Source: Carnobacterium funditum DSM 5970
Lineage (GTDB): Bacteria; Bacillota; Bacilli; Lactobacillales; Carnobacteriaceae
Direction of reading: 5' to 3'
DNA: 64,000 bases
Assembly (NCBI RefSeq): GCF_000744185.1
Contig: NZ_JQLL01000001.1
Span: 2,075,001 to 2,139,000 of the forward strand
Position numbers and translations under genes: made by a program. Positions 33,853 through 42,908 of this stretch are shown in pieces. Position 1 is the first letter of the stretch; every line of letters begins with the position of its first letter. The notes beneath the pieces were generated by a model. It worked only from the letters and a program-made list of their open reading frames with translations, was not told where the DNA came from and searched no databases.

Positions 33853-34095
33853 TTCTTCGATTCAGGAAACGTTAAATTAAGCTAAGCGAAAAAGACAATA
33901 TTGTTTTTTATCCATTCTTCTAAAAGACTGTAGGGATAGGTTCTTAGATTGCATTTATTAAAAAGGGATAGCTTTTCTAATTATCTTTCTGATTTCTTTG
34001 ACTACGTTATAAAGGGTTGTTAATCTATTTGAGGAGACAGATAACAAATTTGCCAACCAACAGAAAAGAGAATATTCAAAGGAGATGGATACAGT

Positions 34096-34947
34096 TTGAA
34101 AAAGACAATGATTTTAGGATTAATAGCAGTAGCTAGTCTAACCTTAGGAGCTTGTGGGACAAAAGAAAAAGAGGCCAATCAAAATGAACAAACAGCGTGG
34201 GAAGAAATTGAAGATCGTGGCGTGTTAAAAGTTGCTACGTCAGGAACCCTTTATCCTAGTTCATACCATGAAAAAGAAACAGATAAATTAACTGGCTACG
34301 AAGTTGAAGTTATTCGTGAAGTCGCCGATCGGTTAAAAGTAAAAATAGACTTTACAGAAATGGGAGTAGACGGAATGTTGACTTCTGTTAATAGTGGAGC
34401 CATAGATGTAGCAGCAATGGGAATTGATCGGGATGGAGAAGATGCGGACAAATACAATTACACTATCCCATATAAATACTCTTACGGCGCGATGGTCGTC
34501 AGGAAATCAGATAATTCAGGAATTGAAACTTTAGAGGATTTAAAAGATAAAAAAGCAGCAGGTGCAGCGACAACTTCTTACATGAAGGTCGCCCGTCATT
34601 ATGAAGCAAAAGAAGTTATTTATGATAATGCGACAAATGACCAGTATCTAAGTGATGTAGCTAACGGTCGAACAGATGTTATATTAAATGATTATTACTC
34701 TCAAAAACTAGCAGTAGCAGCACTACCGGAGATTCCGGTCAAAGTGCACGATATTTTTTATAATCCTTCTGAAACAAACTACTCTATGAAAAAAGGAAAC
34801 GACGAGTTAACCGAAAAAATAAATACAGCATTAGAAGAAATGATTTCTGATGGAACGTTATCAGAATTATCAAAAGAATTTTATGATGGGGAAGATGTAA
34901 CCGAACAAATAGATTATGATTTTCCAGTAATTGAATTATCGGAGTAG
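34096..34947 (+). CDS. Amino-acid ABC transporter substrate-binding lipoprotein
   Basis: Extracytoplasmic binding protein of the family 3 (polar amino acid) type. The 283-residue protein starts at TTG behind AAAGGAG, has a lipoprotein signal with lipobox LGAC (Cys20), then a two-lobe binding fold: GVLKVATSGTLYPSS, LTGYEVEVIREV, the IDVAAMGI region, and TTSYMKVARHYEA. A permease follows 17 bases after its stop. The usual third partner, an ATPase, is absent. The ligand is unknown; histidine, glutamine, arginine or cystine are the common ones. Confidence 0.88.
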   Translation: MKKTMILGLIAVASLTLGACGTKEKEANQNEQTAWEEIEDRGVLKVATSGTLYPSSYHEKETDKLTGYEVEVIREVADRLKVKIDFTEMGVDGMLTSVNSGAIDVAAMGIDRDGEDADKYNYTIPYKYSYGAMVVRKSDNSGIETLEDLKDKKAAGAATTSYMKVARHYEAKEVIYDNATNDQYLSDVANGRTDVILNDYYSQKLAVAALPEIPVKVHDIFYNPSETNYSMKKGNDELTEKINTALEEMISDGTLSELSKEFYDGEDVTEQIDYDFPVIELSE

Positions 34948-34964
34948 AAAGTCGGTGTTCGTAA

Positions 34965-35645
34965 ATGTTGGATGTTCAATGGCAATATATTTTTGATCCT
35001 ATGTTAGCCCTAGATAGTTTACCGTATGTTTTAAAAGGGCTAGGATATACTTTAGGAATTTCAGTAACGAGCATGATAATAGGGATGGGGCTTGGTTTTT
35101 TTCTAGCTATTATGCGGATGTCAGATGTTAAAGTAGCTGATATACTTGCAAGAATATATATTTCCTTTATGAGAGGTACCCCTTTACTCGTCCTCTTATT
35201 TATTCTTTATTTTGGATTTCCTTTTATTGGAATTCAATTTTCAGCTGTAAACGCAGCTATTATTGGATTTAGTTTGAGTTCGAGTGCTTATATAGCTGAG
35301 ATTATGCGTTCGGCGCTACTTTCAGTTGATAAAGGGCAATGGGAAGCTGCTTATGCTCTAGGACTAAAATGGGTCGTTGTTATGCGGAAAATTATTGTCC
35401 CGCAAGCGATGCGTATTGCTGTTCCACCATTAAGTAATGTCTTGTTGGATTTAATTAAAGGGACAGCTTTAGCAGCAATGATTACTGTGCCAGAAATATT
35501 TCAGCAAGCTAAGATCGTTGGCGGACGAGAATTTGATTATATGACAATGTATATCTTAGTAGCCTTAGTATATTGGGCAATTTGTAGTTTATTTGCTCTT
35601 TTTCAAAATTATCTTGAAAAAAAGATGGCTGTTTATACAAATTAA
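34965..35645 (+). CDS. Amino-acid ABC transporter permease (HisM/GlnP type)
   Basis: Membrane subunit of 226 residues with about five helices (from about 20 to 215) and the EAA loop contacting the ATPase (QWEAAYALGLKWVVVMRKII). FMRGTPLLVLLFILYFG is the family signature. It is paired with the upstream binding protein. No ATPase gene follows; the next 606 bases hold a dispersed repeat and the brnQ promoter. It probably borrows an ATPase, perhaps GlnQ at 42.9 kb. The ATG at 34965 has only a weak ribosome binding site, so the start could be internal. Confidence 0.87.
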   Translation: MLDVQWQYIFDPMLALDSLPYVLKGLGYTLGISVTSMIIGMGLGFFLAIMRMSDVKVADILARIYISFMRGTPLLVLLFILYFGFPFIGIQFSAVNAAIIGFSLSSSAYIAEIMRSALLSVDKGQWEAAYALGLKWVVVMRKIIVPQAMRIAVPPLSNVLLDLIKGTALAAMITVPEIFQQAKIVGGREFDYMTMYILVALVYWAICSLFALFQNYLEKKMAVYTN

Positions 35646-35837
35646 AAAACTAGCAGGATAGGCTATAAAAAAATGAAACAGTTCTTGAATAATTCATAGC
35701 TCTTCTCGAAATTCACTAAATATTAATTGTGAGGCTACTTTTCATGAAATCAATTAGAAAGGGATGGATGCGCGGCTTAATCGTACTTTCGCGGGTTCAT
35801 TAGTTGGTTAAAAATTAAGCGATTTGTAAATTTAGGT

Positions 35838-36103
35838 AGGGTAGTCTTCTAGATGGACAAGTCAGAGAAAAAATAGCCAACTTGTCCATGCTGTTTTTTT
35901 AGACAAGTCGTATGAAAAATAAACCAAACTTATCTATTTTCATGAATAAGATGCGATAAGCTAATCGGGCTTATGAAATCGGGGTCATAACAAAGAAGTA
36001 AAGCAAGGTTAAAAAAATACGGTATGCATTTTGTAGTGACACTTGTTTTTTTAATTAGCAAAAAAATAATCCTGTAAAAAATACTATGAATAATTCAGGC
36101 AGT
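35838..36103. repeat. Dispersed intergenic repeat, copy B
   Basis: It begins GGTAGGGTA, then a hairpin with perfect 10-bp arms ATGGACAAGT (35853-35862) / ACTTGTCCAT (35880-35889), a T-run, and a second hairpin TAGACAAGT (35900-35908) / ACTTATCTA (35928-35936). The following ~165 bases share blocks with copy C, such as CAAAGAAG and TGTAAAAAAT...TATGAATAATTCAGG. It fills much of the 606-base gap 35646-36251. Confidence 0.6.
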
Positions 36104-36183
36104 CTTGAAAAGATTATTCTTTTTAAGGCTTTTTTTTGTCGAGTTCATTCCCATCCAGTTATACTCGTTTCAAAAAAATAGTC

Positions 36184-36212
36184 TTGAAGTCATTGTCAAA
36201 AAAGGATATAGT
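36184..36212 (+). promoter_or_regulatory. brnQ promoter
   Basis: TTGAAG (36184-36189), 17 bases, TATAGT (36207-36212), 40 bases before the brnQ start. Confidence 0.6.
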
Positions 36213-36251
36213 CATAAGAAATGAAAAAAGTGTCTTAAAAAGGAGTTATAC

Positions 36252-37616
36252 ATGGTAAACACTAATGAGCAGAAACTAACACTTTCTTCGTATCTCTATA
36301 TTGGTTCAATGTTATTTGGATTATTTTTTGGTGCTGGTAATTTGATTTTTCCAGTACACATGGGTCAACTTGCAGGTTCAAGCGTTAGTTGGGCAACACT
36401 AGGTTTTTTGATTACAGGTATTGGATTGCCTTTTCTTGGGGTAGTTGCAATCGGAGTCTCTAACAGCAGTGGATTATTTGAATTATCTAGTCGTATCCAT
36501 CCTTATTATGGCTATTTTATGACTACAGCTTTGTATTTAACTATTGGACCATTTTTTGCCTTACCAAGAACTGGGACCGTTTCTTATGAAATTGGACTTG
36601 CTCCCTATATCGGAGAGCAGTATCAAACACTTGGGTTAGCCCTCTTTACAGTAGCATTTTTTGGATCGGCCTTATTGCTTTCTTTAAAGCCTACTAAAAT
36701 ATTGGTTTATGTAGGAAAAATATTAAATCCTCTATTTTTGATTTTTTTAAGTGTTTTAATGATTACAGCCTTTATCAAGCCCTTAGGTGGAATAATAGCA
36801 GCTCCTATTACTGGAAGTTATGTAACAGCTCCTTTCTCGAGTGGGTTTACTGAAGGGTACAATACAATGGATGCGTTGGCTTCATTAGCTTTTGGTATCA
36901 TTGTTGTCCAGACCATTAAAGGATTAGGAGTAACAAAACCTGCTTCAATTGCTAGAGATACCATTAAATCTGGATTAATTAGCATGATTTTAATGGGGTT
37001 CATTTACGCCGGCTTAGCTTATCTTGGAACAATGAGTGTTGGACGTTTTCCAGTTTCAGAAAATGGAGGAATTGCCTTAACTCAAATCTCTCATTATTAT
37101 TTTGGCTCTTTAGGCAGTATTTTATTGGCCATTATCGTCACGATAGCTTGTTTAAAAACAGCTATCGGCCTAATTACAGCTTGTTCAGAAACATTCCATG
37201 AAATGTTCCCAAAAACATTTAGCTACAAGACCTATGTTGTTATGTTCAGTATTGTGGCTTGTTTAGTAGGAAATGTTGGCTTGACAAAAATTATTAGCTA
37301 TTCAATTCCGGTTTTAATGTTTTTATATCCTTTAGCTATTACATTAATTATATTAGCATTGATTTCACCCTTATTTAAAAATCGGCAAGTTGTCTATGTT
37401 ACAACAACCGTTTTAACACTATTCGTGAGTATCGCAGACATGCTAAATGCTTTGCCTGATGCTATTCGTCGATTAGATGGTATCCAAAACATGTTAACAT
37501 TCTATAGTACCTATTTGCCTTTGTTTGACAGTGGCATGGGATGGTTATTGCCGGCAATGGTCGGATTGATTATGGGTTGGATAATAAGTTTAGTTACGAA
37601 ACCAAATGCAAAGTGA
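36252..37616 (+). CDS. brnQ: Branched-chain amino acid transport system II carrier protein
   Basis: Secondary importer of leucine, isoleucine and valine, coupled to Na+ or H+. The 454 residues show about 12 hydrophobic segments and the LIVCS-family signature near the N-terminus (MLFGLFFGAGNLIFPVHMG), followed by GIGLPFLGVVAIG and, later, GLITACSETFHEMF. AAAAAGGAG precedes the ATG. It is a single gene with a promoter at 36184 and a terminator at 37718. I saw no CodY or Lrp site by eye. Confidence 0.93.
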   Translation: MVNTNEQKLTLSSYLYIGSMLFGLFFGAGNLIFPVHMGQLAGSSVSWATLGFLITGIGLPFLGVVAIGVSNSSGLFELSSRIHPYYGYFMTTALYLTIGPFFALPRTGTVSYEIGLAPYIGEQYQTLGLALFTVAFFGSALLLSLKPTKILVYVGKILNPLFLIFLSVLMITAFIKPLGGIIAAPITGSYVTAPFSSGFTEGYNTMDALASLAFGIIVVQTIKGLGVTKPASIARDTIKSGLISMILMGFIYAGLAYLGTMSVGRFPVSENGGIALTQISHYYFGSLGSILLAIIVTIACLKTAIGLITACSETFHEMFPKTFSYKTYVVMFSIVACLVGNVGLTKIISYSIPVLMFLYPLAITLIILALISPLFKNRQVVYVTTTVLTLFVSIADMLNALPDAIRRLDGIQNMLTFYSTYLPLFDSGMGWLLPAMVGLIMGWIISLVTKPNAK

Positions 37617-37717
37617 TAATAAAGTAGTGTTTTATATACCCGTTCATTCTAGGAATGAAAAAGACCACTCACTTTAGATTTCATCTTTTAGATTTCATTT
37701 GACGATTAGAAAGATAA

Positions 37718-37768
37718 ATAGACAGCAAAAAACACAGAAAGTAAGTTGTGTTTTTTTGCGGTCTATTT
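37718..37768 (+). terminator. Terminator after brnQ
   Basis: AATAGACAGCAAAAAACACA and TGTGTTTTTTTGCGGTCTATT form a long stem with one mismatch. Confidence 0.75.
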
Positions 37769-37881
37769 AACGTGATTTTTTGATAGTTTTATTGGATTTC
37801 TTAGTTAGAATCAGACTTTAATTAAATAATGTAAATAAAAAATTCAATTCCCTTAATCAGATAGAATATAATCAGATGTAA

Positions 37882-38118
37882 GAAATGGCTTCCCTGATTT
37901 TAGCAGAACTTGCGATTACAACGAAGACAAATGATTCTTCAAGGAAAAGGCTCAAAAGCTTGTTGAACCCAATAAGAAGAGGTTGGAAGATACGCTACAG
38001 TCCACAAGCTCATCTAAGTCTCGCTGATACATATAGTGAAGAGGAATAATTTAAACCTTATCATGCTGCTGTGGCAGGAAAAGGAGTCGCTCTTTTTTTA
38101 AAAAGACAAATTACGTAG
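37882..38118 (+). pseudogene. Remnant of a TipAS-domain (MerR-type) regulator
   Basis: One frame from 37882 to the TAG at 38118, broken by an in-frame TAA at 38047. Before the stop it reads EMASLILAELAITTKTNDSS, later LSLADTYSEEE; after it FKPYHAAVAGKGVALFLKRQ. The last part follows the TipAS antibiotic-recognition domain ending (EEFKPYxD...G.A.FLKEAI). The middle portion (37945-38010) is poorly conserved and may be shifted. No start, promoter or MerR helix-turn-helix remains. Recognition is from memory of the domain pattern, so moderate. Confidence 0.5.
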
Positions 38119-38244
38119 ATAGGTCTAAATAATGTAACATAATTGTAATTTAACGGTTTTAAGAAAGTTAGCCTTAATACAATTCATTATTTGAATCTTG
38201 TTTAGGTTATTTTTAATGAGGCGAGCAACGATTAACTAGTTTGC

Positions 38245-38728
38245 TTAACAATAAGATTTCAATGAGTTCAATAGTTCTTCAAGGGGGTTGACGATTACAC
38301 CGTTGGTCTTTACGATACCCACCGTATAGAGATTGATATAAGAAAACTGTGATTCAGCGATCGTTTGTAAAGCATTTAGTTTCTTTTGATGGGTAGGTCC
38401 TTGTTGTCTAGAATCCGTATATAAACCAATAATAGGGATTCCTGTTTGGTAAGCAACACCTATCTGTAGCAACACCTACATCAATAGATGCTCCGTCTAA
38501 AACGGCAATCATAAATTGACTGCTTAATAGTTGATCCGTATCCATTTTAACAATCATGATAGAGTTAGCATAAGCATTTTTTTCAGTGATTTCCATTTGT
38601 TCTTGAGGGACATATAGCGCCAAATTAGGGTACAGGAACTTTATTTCTTTTACAAACTAATCATTGTGCATTAATCCCATCTCTGAAAATAATGGGCTTG
38701 CAAAATAGGCTTTCTTTATCATTTTCAT
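38245..38728 (-). pseudogene. Nucleoside 2-deoxyribosyltransferase, broken by stop and frameshift
   Basis: The start survives (ATG 38728 behind TTAGGAG), reading MKMIKKAYFASPLFSEMGLM as in intact enzymes. Lesions: an in-frame TAG at codon 24 (after MHND), and a frameshift near 38460, where SIDVGVAT stops matching and the next frame resumes QIGVAYQTGIPIIGLYTDSR to the end (38245). The catalytic Glu region would be near the shift (DxGxAxExG, here reading Q). A 10-base direct repeat AGGTGTTGCT at the frameshift may have caused it. The intact enzyme would swap bases on deoxynucleosides. Confidence 0.8.
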
Positions 38729-38889
38729 TTCTCCTAATACGATTGTTACAAAAACAGTATACCTTAAATTGTATTTGTAACAAAAAGTAATTGTCTCGAA
38801 ACATACATTAGGATTTTATCCGTTATACTAAATAATGTAGAAAAAAACAAGGAAATAAAATAAGATAAAATGAAAGGTGTTGTCAATCT

Positions 38890-40056
38890 GTGAAATTTAG
38901 CAAACTAGTCATAAGTTTAATGATGGCATTTTTATTAGTAGGAACAGTTCCAAATACTGCATTTGCAGCAACAAAAATGGAGAAAATAGAGGAACAGTCG
39001 TTATTGAAAAAAGAAGAAATGGTAAAATTGGATGATGAAATTAGTCAAACATTAGTGAAGGTAAATGAAAAAAATACAGAACTTGAAAACTTACAGGCGA
39101 AGATAGAAGAAAAAAAAGCAACGATTAAGCAAACAACAACAGAAATTGAAGAACAAAAAAAAGTTGTTGATACTCGTTTAGAACAAGCTAAAGACCGTTT
39201 GCAAACGATTCAAACTTCTGAAGTGAATCAAAATGTAGTTGTTTCTTTATTTGAGTCAGAAAGTGTTTCAGATTTATTTAACCGCGCATATGTTTTAGCA
39301 ACATTGCAATCTGCTGGAAACGATCAGATGGATATAGCAAAAGAAGAACAAGAAAAACTAGTTATTCTACAAGAAAAAGTAACGACTGAAGCTACAGCAT
39401 TAGAGAAACAAACAGACAATTCAAGAAAACAAAAAGCTGAATTAGATAGTCAGGTTGCAAGTTTACAAAAAACAATGGATGATAATCAAGAGAACTTAAA
39501 TAAGTTAGATAAAGAAAAAAAAGTCGAAGAAACAAGAATAGCAGCAGCTAAAAAGGCTGAAGAAGAAGCAGCAGCTGCTGAAAAAATCAAAGTAACTCAA
39601 ATCACAGCAAAATTAAATGAAGAAAAAGAAAATGAAAAAGAAACAAATGCACCAGAAACAAATAAGGTAGCTAGTTCAACACAACCAAAAACAGAAAAAA
39701 AACAAGAACCAACACCAACACCAACACCAGCACCAACACCAGCACCAGCACCAGCACCAGCGCCTTCAACAGGCAAAACAATGGTCGTTTCAGCAACAGG
39801 GTATTCTACAGCTCAACCAGGATTGAGCACCCATACTGCAACTGGAATCAATTTATTGAAAAATCCAATGGTGATAGCTGTTGATCCACGTGTCATTCCA
39901 TTAGGTACAAGACTTGAAGTTCCAGGTTATGGAATTGCTATTGCAGGAGATACTGGCGGAGCAATAAAAGGCAATAAAATCGATATTCATTTCCCAACAG
40001 TTGGACAAGCATTATCATGGGGAAGGAAAACAATTACAATCAAAATTTTAAATTAA
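38890..40056 (+). CDS. Secreted coiled-coil protein with C-terminal 3D domain
   Basis: Cell-wall-associated protein of 388 residues. A signal peptide (about 1-26, ending AFA) is followed by a long coiled coil (about 30-245) like those of PcsB/CwlO-type wall hydrolases, then a low-complexity Pro-Thr-Ala linker (about 265-295, TPTPTPAPTPAPAPAPAP) and a C-terminal 3D domain (about 298-388). The three conserved Asp are in AVDPRVIPLGT, AGDTGGAIKG and NKIDIHF, the lytic-transglycosylase-like (MltA/YocH) arrangement. It starts at GTG behind AAAGGTG. It probably cleaves or remodels peptidoglycan, perhaps as a resuscitation- or stationary-phase factor. Confidence 0.87.
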   Translation: MKFSKLVISLMMAFLLVGTVPNTAFAATKMEKIEEQSLLKKEEMVKLDDEISQTLVKVNEKNTELENLQAKIEEKKATIKQTTTEIEEQKKVVDTRLEQAKDRLQTIQTSEVNQNVVVSLFESESVSDLFNRAYVLATLQSAGNDQMDIAKEEQEKLVILQEKVTTEATALEKQTDNSRKQKAELDSQVASLQKTMDDNQENLNKLDKEKKVEETRIAAAKKAEEEAAAAEKIKVTQITAKLNEEKENEKETNAPETNKVASSTQPKTEKKQEPTPTPTPAPTPAPAPAPAPSTGKTMVVSATGYSTAQPGLSTHTATGINLLKNPMVIAVDPRVIPLGTRLEVPGYGIAIAGDTGGAIKGNKIDIHFPTVGQALSWGRKTITIKILN

Positions 40057-40084
40057 GAATTAAATGAAAGAATAGGTGAATGAG

Positions 40085-40345
40085 TTGGCTGAAGAAGTAG
40101 ATATTGATTTTTATCAGGATAAAGATGAGTCAGCTTTTTTAGAAGCGTGGGAAGAAAAGTATGGTCCAATCACGAATGATGAAATTGATGAATTATATCA
40201 GAAAATAGCTTTAGATATCAGAGAAAAAGTTCAAACTGAGCAAATCAAACTAGGGAAAAAATATATGTATCAAGAAGTTTTAGTTGGCTATTGTGACTAT
40301 AGTGCAGGTAATAATTTATTCCTATTTGGTCAATCAAAAAAATAA
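40085..40345 (+). CDS. Small acidic protein of unknown function
   Basis: Unrecognised, about 86 residues, acidic at the N-terminus (EEVDIDFYQDKDESAF) and helix-rich (LEAWEEKYGPITNDEIDELY). No membrane segment. I prefer TTG 40085 because AGGTGA lies five bases ahead; a GTG at 40076 would add three residues with little support. It lies 28 bases after the 3D-domain gene and shares a terminator at 40361, so the two are probably co-transcribed. Confidence 0.65.
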   Translation: MAEEVDIDFYQDKDESAFLEAWEEKYGPITNDEIDELYQKIALDIREKVQTEQIKLGKKYMYQEVLVGYCDYSAGNNLFLFGQSKK

Positions 40346-40360
40346 AGTAAATAAAAAGGC

Positions 40361-40388
40361 CGACAAAATAATTTTTGTCGTTTTTTTG
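40361..40388 (+). terminator. Terminator after the small acidic gene
   Basis: CGACAAAA / TTTTGTCG with a 4-base loop, followed by T7. Confidence 0.85.
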
Positions 40389-40485
40389 TCTTCATTTTAT
40401 GAAAAGACAAAAGCCTTTACAAATAGGAAAGAGAATTGTAAGATAATGACGTTTAGGTCGTCTAAAAGTAATGGGAGGCAAAAAA

Positions 40486-42258
40486 ATGACCAGTCAACAT
40501 ATAAATCATAAGTTACAACTGCTTCCTGATTTACCTGGATGCTATATAATGAAAAACAAAGAATATGAAATTATTTATATTGGAAAAGCTAAAAACCTAC
40601 GAAATCGTGTACGCTCTTATTTTAAAGGAACTCATGAAGGTAAAACTGAATTACTCGTAAAAGAGATTGTGGATTTTGAAACCATCATAACAGGAACCGA
40701 TAAAGAATCTTTGTTATTAGAAATTACATTAATAAAAAAACACCAACCTAAATACAATATAAAATTAAAACAAGGAACTAGCTACCCATATCTGAAAATT
40801 ACAAATGAACGTGATCCTCAATTAATCATTTCCTCTGAAGTGAAAAAAGATGGGGGTATTTATTTTGGACCTTATCCAAACGTTTATGCTGCAAGTGAAA
40901 CACAACATTTCATCCAAAAAATTTATCCGTTAAGAAGGTGTAATGGGACTCAAAAAAGAGCTTGTCTCTATTACCATATGGGACAATGTTTAGGACCGTG
41001 CGATCACGAAGTACCGATTGAAGAATACAAAGCACAAATAGAAAATATCAAGCGGTTTTTAAATGGCGATGTTAAAACAATTAAAAAAGAACTACGTGCT
41101 CAAATGATTGAAGCAGCTAGCAATCAACTCTACGAAAGAGCAGCTGAATACCGAGACCAAATTCACTATATAGAAACTACAGTCGAAAGGCAGAATATTA
41201 TTACAAGTGATTACACAAATCGTGATGTATTTAGTTTCTACATGAACAAGGGTTGGATTTCTATACAAGTCTTTTTTATTCGGCAAGCAACATTGATTAA
41301 ACGGGAAGCGACAATTTTCCCTTGTTACGATACACCGCAAGAAGAGTTGTCATCTTATATTGTCCAATTTTATCAAGAAGAGAATCACATCCTGCCTAAA
41401 GAGATTTTAGTACCTGCAGAAATGGATACAGCAGTTTTAGCAGAAGTTTTAGGGATATCAGTTAGGATACCCGTTAGAGGACGCAAAAAAGATATGCTAG
41501 ATCTTGCGACGAAAAATAGTGAAATCACACTAAATGAAAAGTTTAAGCTTATTGAAATGGACGACCGAAAAACAATTGGTGCAGTAAAAGAACTATCCGA
41601 AGCGATGAATTTACCTTACCTTACTCGAATCGAAGCTTTTGATCATTCTAATATTCAAGGAACTAATCCTGTTTCTGCAATGGTATCTTTTGAAGATGGA
41701 CAACCAAATAAAAGTAATTATCGTAAATATAAAATTAAAACAGTTCACGGCAGCAATGAATTAGCAACGACTGAAGAAGTTATCCGAAGACGTTATGAAC
41801 GCTTGTTACAAGAAGGCAAACCACTTCCTGATTTAATTTTGATGGATGGGGGAAAAATACAAGTAAATGCGGCTATTAATATTTTAGAAAATGAATTAGG
41901 TCTAGATATACCAGTAGCTGGAATGGTTAAAGACAACAAACATCGTACATCTTCATTAATTTACGGAGAAAATCATAAAGAAATTACGTTGAAGCCAACG
42001 AGTCAAGCATTTTATTTAGTCCAACGCATTCAAGATGAAGTTCACCGTTTTGCGATTACTTTTCATCGCCAGTTACGCAATAAAAATAGCTTATCTTCTA
42101 AACTAGATCAAATAGAGGGAGTAGGACCAAAGACAAGAACTAAGGTTTTGAAACAATTCAAGTCTTTAAAAAAAGCGAAGGAAGCAAACATCGAAGAAAT
42201 TAGAGGCTTAGGTATTCCCGCAAAAGTAGCAGAACGAATAAAAAAAGAATTAGATTAA
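40486..42258 (+). CDS. uvrC: Excinuclease ABC subunit C
   Basis: Makes the two incisions around damaged DNA in nucleotide excision repair with UvrA and UvrB. The 590 residues contain an N-terminal GIY-YIG nuclease (about 12-95: LPGCYIMKNKEYEIIYIGKA), a Cys-rich stretch (CNGTQKRACLYYHMGQCLGPC), a UvrBC/UVR motif (about 200-235), an RNase H-like domain with AFDHSNIQGTNPVS and LILMDGGKIQ (Asp residues of the 5' incision site), and a C-terminal double helix-hairpin-helix (IEGVGPKTRTKVL, IRGLGIPAKVAE). Start ATG 40486 behind GGGAGG. Likely full length. Confidence 0.96.
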   Translation: MTSQHINHKLQLLPDLPGCYIMKNKEYEIIYIGKAKNLRNRVRSYFKGTHEGKTELLVKEIVDFETIITGTDKESLLLEITLIKKHQPKYNIKLKQGTSYPYLKITNERDPQLIISSEVKKDGGIYFGPYPNVYAASETQHFIQKIYPLRRCNGTQKRACLYYHMGQCLGPCDHEVPIEEYKAQIENIKRFLNGDVKTIKKELRAQMIEAASNQLYERAAEYRDQIHYIETTVERQNIITSDYTNRDVFSFYMNKGWISIQVFFIRQATLIKREATIFPCYDTPQEELSSYIVQFYQEENHILPKEILVPAEMDTAVLAEVLGISVRIPVRGRKKDMLDLATKNSEITLNEKFKLIEMDDRKTIGAVKELSEAMNLPYLTRIEAFDHSNIQGTNPVSAMVSFEDGQPNKSNYRKYKIKTVHGSNELATTEEVIRRRYERLLQEGKPLPDLILMDGGKIQVNAAINILENELGLDIPVAGMVKDNKHRTSSLIYGENHKEITLKPTSQAFYLVQRIQDEVHRFAITFHRQLRNKNSLSSKLDQIEGVGPKTRTKVLKQFKSLKKAKEANIEEIRGLGIPAKVAERIKKELD

Positions 42259-42260
42259 AA

Positions 42261-42303
42261 AAGAAGAAGGAAACCAAATTAATGGTTTTCTTCTTCTTTT
42301 TTA
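42261..42303. terminator. Bidirectional terminator between uvrC and the HesB-like gene
   Basis: AAAGAAGAAGGAAACCA and TGGTTTTCTTCTTCTTT form a near-perfect stem followed by Ts, overlapping the end of the minus-strand gene. Confidence 0.8.
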
Positions 42304-42659
42304 ACTGAGCTAGTTGAAAATACTGACATACCTGAATCAGCTATAATCAAAACGTTCGCATTGATTAATCCACTTTCGCCTCTTAAAATCAAAGCATGTT
42401 TATTTTCATCAAAATCTAGCTTTATATTTTCATCTAAGAAATGTAAACTCCAACCTTGAATAGGTAAATCACCTATAGAAGTTTTAATGAGAGAATCAAC
42501 TTCAGGGTCTTCTTTTTCTGTTATTTTTAAGAGGAAGATGCCGTTATTCCCGCATACACAACCAATTCGAGATTCGTAATAAATAATGAGTTTGCCAACT
42601 ACGCGTTCTTTTGCTAAAGAAATTCGTTCTTTTGCGCTTTCGGTTATTTCTAAAAACAT
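42279..42659 (-). CDS. Iron-sulfur cluster biosynthesis family protein (HesB/YqkB-like)
   Basis: Small protein of 126 residues with the fold of the HesB/IscA family, as in B. subtilis YqkB/YneR. The N-terminal MFLEITESAKERI is typical, as is a Cys pair (SRIGCVCGNNG, about residues 34-36), which are the only Cys residues here and sit earlier than in classic IscA. The C-terminal part is beta-rich. The last ~10 residues are coded within the uvrC terminator. GAGGCGATGAG precedes the ATG. A scaffold or carrier role for Fe-S clusters is inferred and not proven for this subgroup. Confidence 0.72.
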   Translation of the reverse strand: MFLEITESAKERISLAKERVVGKLIIYYESRIGCVCGNNGIFLLKITEKEDPEVDSLIKTSIGDLPIQGWSLHFLDENIKLDFDENKHALILRGESGLINANVLIIADSGMSVFSTSSVKKEEENH

Positions 42660-42875
42660 ATCTCATCGCCTCCATCTAGTTAGACTAATAATAACGCAGA
42701 TAAAGCATGAAATCTATTCTTGAATCCTAAAAAAGGGAGAGAAATATAAAGCTTTTAGACCGAATCACTTTATGAAAAGCGCAAGATGATGACAGACCAT
42801 CGAGCATTATTTATAAAGTGGAGGTCGGGTTTATTTTTTCGGCACGTTCTAGAATAAAAATCCGGATATGTGATA

Positions 42876-42902
42876 GAGGTTGGGACAGGATGTCCCAACC
42901 TC
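42876..42902. terminator. 12-bp perfect hairpin after glnQ
   Basis: GAGGTTGGGACA, GGA, TGTCCCAACCTC. It lies six bases past the glnQ stop. The T-rich tail is better on the plus strand (TTAGTTTT) than after the hairpin on the minus strand, so it is an atypical terminator. Confidence 0.55.
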
Positions 42903-42908
42903 TTAGTT

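Noticed and set aside
35743-35802. 19-codon frame MKSIRKGWMRGLIVLSRVH with a distant GAGG
   Set aside because: Too short and unrecognised; probably chance in an A+T-rich gap.
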